From NCBI GenBank assembly GCA_002308935.1, contig DBWN01000266.1:2196-20056 (forward strand): a stretch of DNA of 17,861 bases, given 5' to 3'. Position numbers and translations under genes: made by a program. Of the stretch, positions 1-7,497 are shown piece after piece (the stretch's first letter is position 1; every line of letters starts with the position of its first letter). The notes beneath the pieces were generated by a model that worked only from the letters and a program-made list of their open reading frames with translations, made no database searches and was not told the DNA's origin. This stretch comes from Bacteroidales bacterium UBA1237 (GTDB taxonomy: Bacteria > Bacteroidota > Bacteroidia > Bacteroidales > UBA932).

Positions 1-488
1 GCGCTCGAAAATCCGATGTTGGCGGCGACGTACACCACCAGCATCCCCATGAAAGCGTCATAACCCATGGATACTACCAGAGGAACCATTATCCCGACGA
101 AGGGTATGGTCTCTTCGCTCATTCCGAACACGGCTCCTCCGAGAGAAAACAGTACCGTCACTGCCGCAAGCACAAGTTTGTCCTTTTTCCCGACTTTCTG
201 AATGAAACGGCTTATTCCAGCGGAGACCGCTCCGGTGGAGTTCAGCAGCCAGAAAGCTCCTCCTACAACCAGGATGAAGATGATTATTCCGGATTGTTTC
301 ACGAACCCGTGATATATCGAGGGAAACACCTGCCATGTCTGGGGTACGGAGTCGACCTTCTCATACGAAAGCACACCATCATCAGAGGAAGTGTACTGTC
401 CTCCTGGAACGAACCATGTGGCGATAGCACAGATCGCGATGATTATCGCGATGATGACGTATGTGTTCGGGATTCTTGTCTTTTTCAT
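1..488 (-). CDS. YfcC-family membrane carrier (DcuC superfamily), N-terminal part
   Basis: The minus frame starting at the ATG at 488-486 stays open to the window edge and gives 162 residues; the C-terminus lies outside. It opens MKKTRIPNTY, then a hydrophobic helix at about 10-25 and the motif WFVPGGQY, which closely resembles the start of YfcC proteins. Further hydrophobic segments lie at about 68-84 and 107-122. The stretch FGMSEETIPF followed by a helix resembles the conserved GM-x-EET region of this family. Members are cytoplasmic-membrane carriers in the C4-dicarboxylate/short-chain-acid/basic-amino-acid transporter group (Pfam DcuC-like); the substrate cannot be read from sequence. The start lies 12 bases after the esterase stop, so it is probably the third gene of the NUDIX-esterase-carrier operon. 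The family call is by recalled similarity and fairly sure; the substrate is unknown. Confidence 0.8.
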   Translation of the reverse strand, partial: MKKTRIPNTYVIIAIIIAICAIATWFVPGGQYTSSDDGVLSYEKVDSVPQTWQVFPSIYHGFVKQSGIIIFILVVGGAFWLLNSTGAVSAGISRFIQKVGKKDKLVLAAVTVLFSLGGAVFGMSEETIPFVGIMVPLVVSMGYDAFMGMLVVYVAANIGFSS

Positions 489-500
489 CGGGAAGGTTCT

Positions 501-1676
501 TTAAAGAGACAATTCCACTTCAGCATAGAATATATAAGAGGGGTCCTGGCGGTTGCGTAGAGTCTCCCTCATCACTGAAGGTGACCTTTTCACTTTTCCC
601 TCAAAGAGGATTTCTCCATCACGGGTTATTATGACGCTCTTGTCAAGGTCGACCAGGCGGTCATCGAGATAAACCGTCAGGGAAGAATAGTCGCATTTCT
701 CTATAGTAACGGTATTACCCTTAATGCTTGCGATGACTTCTTTTCCTCTTTGGGCTTCTTCCGGCTTTACCCCAAGCCAATAGAAATCCTGTTTGACAAC
801 CTCTTCCTGTCGCCATACTATCCGGTCAGGCCTGGGGTTTCTCTTGTACTTTGCCATCCAAGGGACAGCAGCGGCGTCCTGAAGATCCATCCAATGGCTT
901 TTTCCTTCTACGATATGCCCTTCGTGGACATATCCGTCAGGGTCTTTTTCGTGAAGAGAGTCCATCTGGGCGATTCGCTCTGTGCATCTTTCGTTCCTTT
1001 CGTATGCCTGGTCCAGAGCACCGCACCAGATCATGAACGGAAGATTCCTCAGATTGACAAGTGACACGTCTCCCGGATGCCCGGCCATCATTGATGCAGC
1101 GGCCCAGGTGTCGGCCATGCGGGGAGCGAGTCTCCAGACTCCGTCTCCTCCGGCAGAGTATCCCATCAGATACACCTTGTCGGGGTTGACATCAAGTTGC
1201 GAAACGGTCATCCGGATGATTTCACTGTAGAAGTCGTCGCTTTCCGGCCTGAAATGCAGATCCCACGTGTTCGTGATGGCCCGCGGGCACAGATAAACCC
1301 CTTCTTCCGGTTTGTACAGCCTTTTCTGGTTGTCCCATTGCTGGTCATTCACTTCAGCCGGGGCGCCTCCTCCACCGTGAAGGGAGATGAAAAGTGACCT
1401 TCCGTCCGAAGGTGCGTCTCCGAAGACCGACCAATGGATTTTCATGGAATACTCTCCCATTGAAATCTCCTTTGCTTGGAATTCTTTTTCCGTTGCCGTC
1501 TTCACGGAGTCTCTCCATTGACTTGCCAGGTAAGAGGAGTATGATTCCGCTTGGGATAGAGACAACTTTTTATTGTCCGCACATCCGGACGGAGTTCCGT
1601 TTTTGGAATGACCGCAACCCAAGGTCATGGTCATCAATATTACGGTCAATGCCAGAGAAGAAGTGGTGCTTTTCAT
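501..1676 (-). CDS. Exported alpha/beta-hydrolase (esterase-like) lipoprotein
   Basis: This 391-residue protein has a hydrophobic signal (about 7-20) ending TLGC, so Cys21 is a plausible lipidation site; the lipobox is imperfect because it has Thr at -3. The hydrolase core shows an HGGGG oxyanion-hole motif at 100-104 and the nucleophile elbow GYSAGG with Ser174. Likely triad partners are Asp222 (in GALDQ) and His261 (in GKSHWMD). This arrangement fits the poly(3-hydroxybutyrate) depolymerase / feruloyl or acetyl esterase (CE1-like) group. After about 275 there is a roughly 110-residue C-terminal region predicted to be beta-rich (FYWL, TVTIE, TVYLDDRLVDL), often seen attached to such hydrolases. 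It should act outside the cytoplasm on an ester substrate that I cannot identify. Its ATG overlaps the NUDIX stop by ATGA, and the carrier gene follows 12 bases later, suggesting one transcript. Confidence 0.8.
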   Translation of the reverse strand: MKSTTSSLALTVILMTMTLGCGHSKNGTPSGCADNKKLSLSQAESYSSYLASQWRDSVKTATEKEFQAKEISMGEYSMKIHWSVFGDAPSDGRSLFISLHGGGGAPAEVNDQQWDNQKRLYKPEEGVYLCPRAITNTWDLHFRPESDDFYSEIIRMTVSQLDVNPDKVYLMGYSAGGDGVWRLAPRMADTWAAASMMAGHPGDVSLVNLRNLPFMIWCGALDQAYERNERCTERIAQMDSLHEKDPDGYVHEGHIVEGKSHWMDLQDAAAVPWMAKYKRNPRPDRIVWRQEEVVKQDFYWLGVKPEEAQRGKEVIASIKGNTVTIEKCDYSSLTVYLDDRLVDLDKSVIITRDGEILFEGKVKRSPSVMRETLRNRQDPSYIFYAEVELSL

Positions 1677-2068
1677 AAAGAAGGGAGAGCGAGGATTATT
1701 TCTTTGAGGATATCATTGTCAGCGGGAAGCCACCTGAGGTCCATCAGGTTGTCCTTTCCCATCCATGCTGCGGCTTCGTGTTCGTTCAGATGCAGGGCTT
1801 CCCCCACAAGAGTGCACCAATAACAATGGAGAGTGAGGTGAAACTGGGGATAGTCCCACTCCACGGTCTTTATCTTTTCTCCGACTTGGATATCAGCGTC
1901 AAGTTCTTCCTTTATCTCACGGACAAGGGCATGCTCGGGTGCCTCTCCCGGTTCAATCTTGCCCCCGGGAAACTCCCACCAGTCTTTGAAATCTCCGTAA
2001 CCCCTTTGCGTGGCGAAGACTTTCCCGCCCTTGAGTATTACTGCAGCAACAACTTCAATGCTCCTCAT
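1673..2068 (-). CDS. NUDIX hydrolase, MutT/NudG-like nucleoside triphosphate pyrophosphatase
   Basis: With the ATG at 2068-2066 the product is 131 residues, the usual MutT/NudG size. The Nudix box is easy to see: Gly36, five residues, Glu42, seven residues, then REIKEEL at 50-56. The only departure from GX5EX7REUXEEXGU is Asp57 in place of the late Gly. WWEFPGGK precedes the box, as in MutT, NudG and MutY-type domains. Relatives hydrolyse damaged or modified nucleotides such as 8-oxo-dGTP or 5-substituted CTP to the monophosphate in the cytoplasm, using Mg2+ bound by the box glutamates. Exact substrate is not decided here. Upstream in-frame ATGs at 2107 and 2086 would add 13 or 7 basic residues; I prefer 2068 because IEVVAAVI is the normal family start. 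It is first in the operon, its stop overlaps the esterase start, and it is divergent from vsr. Confidence 0.88.
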   Translation of the reverse strand: MRSIEVVAAVILKGGKVFATQRGYGDFKDWWEFPGGKIEPGEAPEHALVREIKEELDADIQVGEKIKTVEWDYPQFHLTLHCYWCTLVGEALHLNEHEAAAWMGKDNLMDLRWLPADNDILKEIILALPSL

Positions 2069-2088
2069 ACAAACATGTTTTTTCATTG

Positions 2089-2096
2089 CAAGTTTA
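2089..2096 (-). promoter_or_regulatory. Weak candidate -7 box for the NUDIX operon
   Basis: On the minus strand this reads TAAACTTG, which matches the Bacteroidota -7 consensus TAnnTTTG except for one base. It lies 20 bases upstream of the preferred NUDIX ATG at 2068. I see no TTTG at the expected -33 distance, so this is a tentative call. Confidence 0.22.
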
Positions 2097-2106
2097 CGGA
2101 TTCTCA

Positions 2107-2136
2107 TTGGTTTTTCCTTGGGAGGAAGTAATTTTG
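2107..2136 (+). promoter_or_regulatory. Bacteroidota-type promoter for vsr
   Basis: TAATTTTG at 2129-2136 is a full match to the -7 consensus TAnnTTTG. A TTG at 2107-2109 lies 19 bases upstream, the right distance for the -33 element. The vsr ATG at 2163 follows 26 bases after the box. The pair, its spacing and its position all support a promoter. Confidence 0.55.
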
Positions 2137-2162
2137 CCTACGGAAACCCTATCAAACAGTTT

Positions 2163-2756
2163 ATGGCAGACAGAATGACCCCTCTTCAGAGAAGCAGGTG
2201 CATGTCCAGGATACGTTCCAAGGACACAGGGCCTGAAAGGTCTGTGCGTCGTGAACTCTATCGGAGAGGTTTCCGTTACCGGCTCAATTGCAGAAATCTT
2301 CCCGGAACTCCGGATATCGTTCTGCATAAGTACCGTACGGCAATTTTCGTGAACGGATGTTTCTGGCATGGACACGAGGGGTGCAAGAGCTATGTGCGCC
2401 CTTCTTCGAACACTGGTTTTTGGGATCAGAAGGTACAGAGGAACAAGGCCCGTGATGCCAGGGATACCGCCCATCTGGAGGCTCTTGGATGGTTCGTCAT
2501 CACCATTTGGGAGTGCGAGTTGTCGCCCTCTCGACTCCAGGAGACGATGAATAAAGTGGAATCTGAGATCCGTTCGAACCGTTTCCGGTACATTAAGGAA
2601 AAGGCGGCTTCAAGGAACAGGAAGGATTCTTTCGCAAAAGAGGATCACCTTAAGCGTTCGGAAACCGTCCTCAAGACTGAAGAGTCCCTTGGTGGGACGA
2701 GAATTCCCGGGAGCGTGAAGTCCTTGTCTGAGAATGAAGAAGGCCAGGAGTCCTGA
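2163..2756 (+). CDS. vsr: Very-short-patch repair endonuclease Vsr
   Basis: This 197-residue protein matches Vsr along its first 130 or so residues: M-x-R-I-R-S-K-D-T-x-P-E near the start, LPGTPDIVL with catalytic Asp51, then NGCFWHGHEGC and ITIWECEL. The likely structural zinc ligands are Cys66, His71, Cys74 and Cys118, and His69 lies in the active-site motif. Vsr nicks 5' of the T in T:G mismatches that arise when 5-methylcytosine deaminates, starting short-patch repair. The ATG at 2163 is chosen because MADRMTPLQRS is the family start; an open frame continues upstream to 2010, but it runs through the promoter and the NUDIX gene. A lysine/glutamate-rich tail (about 143-197) extends beyond the usual length of about 140-155. 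No cytosine methyltransferase gene lies in the window. Confidence 0.93.
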   Translation: MADRMTPLQRSRCMSRIRSKDTGPERSVRRELYRRGFRYRLNCRNLPGTPDIVLHKYRTAIFVNGCFWHGHEGCKSYVRPSSNTGFWDQKVQRNKARDARDTAHLEALGWFVITIWECELSPSRLQETMNKVESEIRSNRFRYIKEKAASRNRKDSFAKEDHLKRSETVLKTEESLGGTRIPGSVKSLSENEEGQES

Positions 2757-2795
2757 GGTTCAATTTTTGCAGCGTTTTTTTGAAAACAATTCCCC

Positions 2796-3596
2796 ATGAG
2801 CAGATCTTTCCCCAAAGTAGCCATTCTTTCTGTCCTTTTGGCGTTATCCTTTTCATCGTGTTCCACCAGGAAACCTCTTATCGGCGTTACCCCCGGTTAC
2901 TCCTCATCTTCCGATGACGGTAATGTCGGATATGTGTATAACGGTACCGCCAGATTGTTGGGCACTTACATAGAAACCGTGATAAGGGCCGGAGGGGTTC
3001 CGGTGATTTTACCGGCGGTGAAGGATTCAGCTTCTTGTGCAGAAATCCTGTCCAGATTGGACGGTGTCATGATCTCCGGCGGTGAAGACGTGAATCCGGC
3101 ATATTACGGAGAGGATATCATAGAAAACGCGAGGGTGGGAGTGAACGCCCAACGCGATACTGTGGACATGCTTATTGCCAGGACTGCCCTGGCCATGAAG
3201 AAACCCATCTTCGCGATTTGCAGGGGGTTCCAGCTTCTGAATGTCGCCATGGGGGGAAGCCTTTATCAGGATCTCCCCACGCAGATGCCGGACAATGTCG
3301 GCCATAGCCAGAGGGAACCGGGCAATGTCGGTACCCACAAAATCAACATCAGGAAAGGAAGCACACTCCGTAAGATAATGGGTACAGACACTCTTTGGGT
3401 GAATTCATACCATCATCAGGGTGTCAAGGATTTGGCAAAGGGCGTGAAGGTTACCGCAACTACTGATGACGGGCTTATTGAAGGGTATGAAGGGAAGAAT
3501 ATCTATGCCGTGCAATTCCACCCCGAGAAAGCGGTTGATCTGGGAAACATGACGCTTCTTCCGTACGTCGAAGACTTTGTCTCCAAGTGCAGATGA
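2796..3596 (+). CDS. Lipoprotein of the gamma-glutamyl-GABA hydrolase (peptidase C26, class I GATase) family
   Basis: The 266-residue product has a signal peptide (about 7-21) ending FSSC, with Cys22 as the likely lipidated residue. From 27 it follows the PuuD/peptidase C26 pattern: KPLIGVTPGY, GGVPVILP, the ISGGEDVNP loop at 93-101, the nucleophile elbow AICRGFQ with Cys142, NSYHHQ, and the His242-x-Glu244 pair in QFHPE. The Cys-His-Glu triad is therefore complete. Characterised relatives split gamma-glutamyl amide bonds such as gamma-glutamyl-GABA in the cytoplasm. Here the signal predicts a membrane-anchored protein outside the cytoplasm, so the substrate may instead be a gamma-glutamyl peptide or a wall fragment; that is inference. 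It starts 39 bases after vsr and may share its transcript. It ends 4 bases from the opposing rodA stop. Confidence 0.85.
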   Translation: MSRSFPKVAILSVLLALSFSSCSTRKPLIGVTPGYSSSSDDGNVGYVYNGTARLLGTYIETVIRAGGVPVILPAVKDSASCAEILSRLDGVMISGGEDVNPAYYGEDIIENARVGVNAQRDTVDMLIARTALAMKKPIFAICRGFQLLNVAMGGSLYQDLPTQMPDNVGHSQREPGNVGTHKINIRKGSTLRKIMGTDTLWVNSYHHQGVKDLAKGVKVTATTDDGLIEGYEGKNIYAVQFHPEKAVDLGNMTLLPYVEDFVSKCR

Positions 3597-3600
3597 TCCT

Positions 3601-5124
3601 TTAGAAATATTTCTTCTCCTCGTGATCGAGGACTATGAATATCGACAGCAGGATCGTGAACGCCCATAGCGACGACCCTCCATAACTCATGAACGGGAGC
3701 GGGATGCCTATCACAGGCATGAGGCCTATTGTCATGCCGATGTTTATGAACAGGTGCATGAACAAGCAACAGGCTACGCAATATCCATATATCCGGGTGA
3801 AACTCTCCCGGCTTCGTTCGGCATCATGTATGATCCTCCATATCATAAGGACGTACAGTATAATGACGACAGAGCATCCCAGGAAACCCCATTCTTCCCC
3901 TACAGTACAGAATATGAAATCCGTGCTCTGTTCAGGAACGAACCCGTAAGCTGTCTGGGTGCCTCTGAGGTAACCCTTGCCCACAAGTCCTCCCGATCCG
4001 ATGGCTATCATGCTTTGATTGACGTTGTACCCGACTCCGGAGGGGTCCTCTTTCATTCCGAGCAGCACTTCAATCCTTTTCCTCTGGTGGTCCTGCAGTA
4101 CGTTGTTGAAAATGAAATCAGTGGAGAACACCAGTATAACGCTGGCGATGAACCCCAACGTGCAGAGCAACATGAACTGGTCCTTCTCCCTGTATGAACG
4201 GATGAAGTAGACCGGGACAGCAAGCATTCCTATCAGAACGAGGATGTACACCGGTTTTATCTTCAGGAGTATTGACCATTTGGACGCACCTTTAATGGCT
4301 TCCTGGACCATCGGGTCGACCTCATTGATAATGGATGCTCCGGGGATGAGCGTCTCCGTCAGGAATTTCCAACCCATAGGGAAGAAGGCCATCACAAGAA
4401 TGAAAGACGCGTAGATCAGTATCCATCTCCCGATCCTTCCGGTATTGAGCGCTCCACAGAAGGAAAGTATACCGATAGCTGCAAGAACGGAAGCGTAAGG
4501 AGATGTGGTAAGGGTCATTATGAAGAGGATTATCACAAGCCCGATGGCTCCGATGAACCATCCGGATAGCCCTTCCCTGTATAGCATGAATATGAAACCC
4601 ACGTACACCAATGCCGATCCGGTCTCGCTTTCTCCCAGGATGATTATCATCGGGAGTCCTATAACCAGCATCGTCAGGAAGAAACTCTTGGCCTCCGTTA
4701 TCTTGTAATTGGGGCGGCTCATCAGGAAGGCCAGCAGCAGTGACGTAGTGATCTTCGATACTTCCGCCGGCTGGAATCTTACCGGCCCGAATTCGAACCA
4801 GGATCTCGATCCCTTTACTTCCACACCCAGGAAGATGACTGCGATAAGCAGGAACACTACGCCCACGTACAATGGTATCGAGGCGCTTTCCCATATTCGT
4901 GGCGGAATGACGAAGAGTATCAAGCCTGCAAGGCCGAAGGATGTGAGAATCCAGACGAACTGCTTTCCGCTCCTTATGCTCCAGTCAAGAATCGAGGTGT
5001 TCGCAGAAGAGTGGACGGAAGCGTAGATGTTTATCCAGCCTATGGTGACCAGAAGCAGGTAAATTATCACCAGCTTCCAGTCGAACGACTGCTTCATGCT
5101 TCTTCCTTTGAACGTGTTGTCCAT
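3601..5124 (-). CDS. rodA: RodA, SEDS-family peptidoglycan glycosyltransferase
   Basis: RodA polymerises lipid II into glycan strands during side-wall growth, working with PBP2 in the cytoplasmic membrane. Visible SEDS signatures are RSWFEFGPVRFQPAE (107-121), EDPSGVGYNVNQS with the probable catalytic Asp360, IAIGSGGLVGKG, the EQSTDFIF..GEEWGF region (398-413), and GIPLPFMSYGGSS (473-485). Many hydrophobic helices run through the whole length. At 507 residues it is much longer than the roughly 370 of E. coli RodA; the extra length sits between about 200 and 340 and includes extra hydrophobic segments. I recall long RodA proteins in Bacteroidota. The ATG at 5124 has GGAG five bases upstream, which supports it over the in-frame Met10. 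It follows mrdA by 19 bases and is last in the elongasome operon. Confidence 0.93.
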   Translation of the reverse strand: MDNTFKGRSMKQSFDWKLVIIYLLLVTIGWINIYASVHSSANTSILDWSIRSGKQFVWILTSFGLAGLILFVIPPRIWESASIPLYVGVVFLLIAVIFLGVEVKGSRSWFEFGPVRFQPAEVSKITTSLLLAFLMSRPNYKITEAKSFFLTMLVIGLPMIIILGESETGSALVYVGFIFMLYREGLSGWFIGAIGLVIILFIMTLTTSPYASVLAAIGILSFCGALNTGRIGRWILIYASFILVMAFFPMGWKFLTETLIPGASIINEVDPMVQEAIKGASKWSILLKIKPVYILVLIGMLAVPVYFIRSYREKDQFMLLCTLGFIASVILVFSTDFIFNNVLQDHQRKRIEVLLGMKEDPSGVGYNVNQSMIAIGSGGLVGKGYLRGTQTAYGFVPEQSTDFIFCTVGEEWGFLGCSVVIILYVLMIWRIIHDAERSRESFTRIYGYCVACCLFMHLFINIGMTIGLMPVIGIPLPFMSYGGSSLWAFTILLSIFIVLDHEEKKYF

Positions 5125-5143
5125 CTCTGCTCCCCTATGCTTG

Positions 5144-6991
5144 TCAGTCTGTCTTTACCCTTGACATGAGATCTCCCTCAAGGACCCTTTGTTCAAGGGC
5201 TTTGCGGGTGGGATTGTCACCTATCTCACCATTGAGGTACTTTTCGATCATCAGGGATGCGATAGGTGCAGCCCATGTGGCTCCGAAGCCTGCATTTTCG
5301 ATGTATGCGGCTATCGCTATCTTCGGATCATCCTTGGGAGCGAAGCAGATGAATACGGAGTTGTCCGCTCCTCGGGGGTTCTGTGCAGTTCCGGTCTTTC
5401 CGCAGATGTCGAGTCCGTCCACAGCCGCAACCGATGCTGTTCCACCGGAACCGTATCCGGCGTTTACTGCTTTCCACATTCCTTGGATGACCTTCTTGAA
5501 CTGGGTGGTGTCGACCATTGTGTACTGCTTCTCGTAGTATTTGGGGTCGATCTCCACACCTTCAGACGCTTTGATGATATGGGGTATGTAATAATAACCC
5601 CTGTTGGCGACAGTGGCGCAGAGGTTGGCGATTTGGAGAGGTGTCACTCCGATCTCTCCCTGACCGATTGAAAGGGAGACCACAGTCGTGAACTTCCATC
5701 CTCCCTGGCCGTATCTTCGGTTGTACAGGCTCGAAGTAGGTATGGTCCCACCCAATTCCGCGGGGAAATCACTGCCGAGTTTCCTTCCGAATCCGAAACT
5801 CTGTACATAGTCATGCCACTTGTCGAACGCTTCGTCTATGGAATCGTACTTCCTGTTCTCAAGGATGTTTTTGAGAACGTAGCAGAAGTATCCGTTGCAT
5901 GACATCATTACGGCTCTCTCCAGATCCAGGGGTGAAGGGTGGCCGTGGCATCCCAGCTTATGGCTTCCATAGTAGTAGCCGTGGTTGCAGGGATAAGTGT
6001 ACTGCGGCTCGAGGACGCCTTCTTCAAGACCGATAAGACCGTTCACCAGTTTGAATACTGATCCCGGAGGGTAAGGAGCCTGTACTGCGCGGTTGAACAT
6101 CGGTTTGTAGGGGTCGTTCATGATCTCTCCGTAGTGTTTGCCGATGTCCGCCAGCATTTCCACGTCAATGCCCGGGCTTGAAATCAGGGAAAGGATTTCT
6201 CCAGTCTTGGGCTCGATTGCGACCACGCTTCCCACCTTGTTTCTCATCAGTTCCTGCCCGTATTGCTGGAGTTCCGCGTCGATGGTCGTCACAATGTCAT
6301 GTCCGGGGACCGCTTCCTTGTCCATCTCCCCGTTCTTGTAAGGGGCTTCGATCTGGTTGTGGGAGTTCCTCAGGTAGATGTGGTATCCTTTCTCTCCGCG
6401 GAGATCCGCTTCCCTTGCTGCTTCAATGCCGGTTTTTCCGGCATAATCTCCGGAACGGTATTCTCCGGGATGGTTTTTGAGGTAAGACGCGTCAACTTCG
6501 GAAACATATCCCAGAAGGTTTCCTCCTGCATTTATCGGGTAGTCACGTATGCTTCTGACCTGCCCTTTGAATCCGGGGAAATTGTACTGGACTTCCGCGA
6601 ACTTCATGTACTGTTCAGGGGCGAGTTGCTTGAGCATGACCATGGACTGGTATCCGATTCTGCGGATATTGCGGCGGTATTCCGCCATCTTGTCCCGTAT
6701 GAACTGGGGATCCACCTCCAGCACATTGGCCAGCATGAGGGTGTCGAAGGGTTTGACTTCCCTCGGCGTCACGAGAATGTCATAAGCGACCTTGTTTCCG
6801 ACGACGATTTTTCCGTTACGGTCATAGATGACCCCTCGTGTGGGATAGATGATGTCATAGACCATCGAGTTGTTTGAGGCGTCAATCTTGTACTTGTCCT
6901 GCAGAATCTGGATGCTGAACAGTTTGGCAAGAAGGATGACCGCGACAGCCACGAGGCCGATGAGCATTTTATGGACCCTCTCTACTTTCAT
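5144..6991 (-). CDS. mrdA: Penicillin-binding protein 2, elongasome transpeptidase
   Basis: This 615-residue class B PBP cross-links glycan strands made by RodA. One transmembrane helix lies at about 8-28 and anchors the periplasmic part. The dimerisation/pedestal region begins with YPTRGVIYDRNG (49-60) and continues through the PINAGGNLLGYV segment. The transpeptidase domain (about 250-585) has all three penicilloyl-serine motifs: Ser311-Val-Phe-Lys314, Ser364-Cys-Asn366 and Lys532-Thr-Gly534. Length is normal for PBP2. Its ATG overlaps the mreD stop as ATGA, suggesting translational coupling, and rodA follows 19 bases after its stop. The pairing with rodA and mreBCD distinguishes it from the division enzyme FtsI. 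Confidence 0.95.
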   Translation of the reverse strand: MKVERVHKMLIGLVAVAVILLAKLFSIQILQDKYKIDASNNSMVYDIIYPTRGVIYDRNGKIVVGNKVAYDILVTPREVKPFDTLMLANVLEVDPQFIRDKMAEYRRNIRRIGYQSMVMLKQLAPEQYMKFAEVQYNFPGFKGQVRSIRDYPINAGGNLLGYVSEVDASYLKNHPGEYRSGDYAGKTGIEAAREADLRGEKGYHIYLRNSHNQIEAPYKNGEMDKEAVPGHDIVTTIDAELQQYGQELMRNKVGSVVAIEPKTGEILSLISSPGIDVEMLADIGKHYGEIMNDPYKPMFNRAVQAPYPPGSVFKLVNGLIGLEEGVLEPQYTYPCNHGYYYGSHKLGCHGHPSPLDLERAVMMSCNGYFCYVLKNILENRKYDSIDEAFDKWHDYVQSFGFGRKLGSDFPAELGGTIPTSSLYNRRYGQGGWKFTTVVSLSIGQGEIGVTPLQIANLCATVANRGYYYIPHIIKASEGVEIDPKYYEKQYTMVDTTQFKKVIQGMWKAVNAGYGSGGTASVAAVDGLDICGKTGTAQNPRGADNSVFICFAPKDDPKIAIAAYIENAGFGATWAAPIASLMIEKYLNGEIGDNPTRKALEQRVLEGDLMSRVKTD

Positions 6992-7497
6992 CGTCTGTCG
7001 TCTGGTGTGAGAAGGTCAGCTACCGGTATCGAAAGAAGGATGCCCGCTGCAAGGGAGGCCCCGAACATCTCAATGCAGAACAGCAGCGGTCTTGAGAATG
7101 CGCAATCGGCAAGGATGTAGACGATGAGGAAAAGCGCATGCACCAGGAATATGGCGAAGATGACTTTGATCGGGCCGTATTTCCTGAAGGAGAATTCTTC
7201 TCCTCGGGTCTTCAGTTCCGGTCCGAAGATGGCGTTGCATACCTGTCTTCTGGCAAGAGCGACGGGAGTAAGGGCCAGGGTGTTCAATCCGAGTGTCCCT
7301 TCGGCGAAAAGATCCACAGCCAGACCTGTAGCGAAAGCGATGAAAAGGCAAGCCGTAGTGCTGACCCTGGTAGGAATGCACAGCACTATCACCGGAAGGA
7401 TCGTCAGCATTATGTACGGTGTAAGACGGAAGTAGTTGCTCAGAAGCATCTGGGCGACCACCAGAAGGATGTACAGCATCGTGAAATTCTTCTTCAT
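6988..7497 (-). CDS. mreD: Rod-shape determining protein MreD
   Basis: This is a small, very hydrophobic protein of 169 residues with about five membrane segments (for example 7-19, 29-43, 49-64, 108-127 and 137-155) and a basic patch near the middle. No catalytic motifs are expected or seen. MreD is an inner-membrane part of the elongasome that works with MreC to regulate PBP2/RodA; identification here rests on size, hydrophobicity and position between mreC and mrdA more than on sequence motifs. I place the start at the ATG at 7497-7495, which shares a base with the mreC stop (TGATG). A GTG one codon upstream (7500) is also possible. The stop overlaps the mrdA start as ATGA. Confidence 0.87.
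   Translation of the reverse strand: MKKNFTMLYILLVVAQMLLSNYFRLTPYIMLTILPVIVLCIPTRVSTTACLFIAFATGLAVDLFAEGTLGLNTLALTPVALARRQVCNAIFGPELKTRGEEFSFRKYGPIKVIFAIFLVHALFLIVYILADCAFSRPLLFCIEMFGASLAAGILLSIPVADLLTPDDRR

Noticed and set aside
2742..2768. Hairpin CCAGG/CCTG near the vsr stop followed by a T-run, and the T7 run at 2775-2781
   Set aside because: The stem is only 4 bp with a bulge, overlaps the stop codon, and the T-run is interrupted; not enough for a terminator call.
6263..6877. 204-codon plus-strand open frame opposite mrdA
   Set aside because: It is antisense to the conserved PBP2 N-terminal region and has no recognisable motif or promoter; it is a codon-bias shadow.
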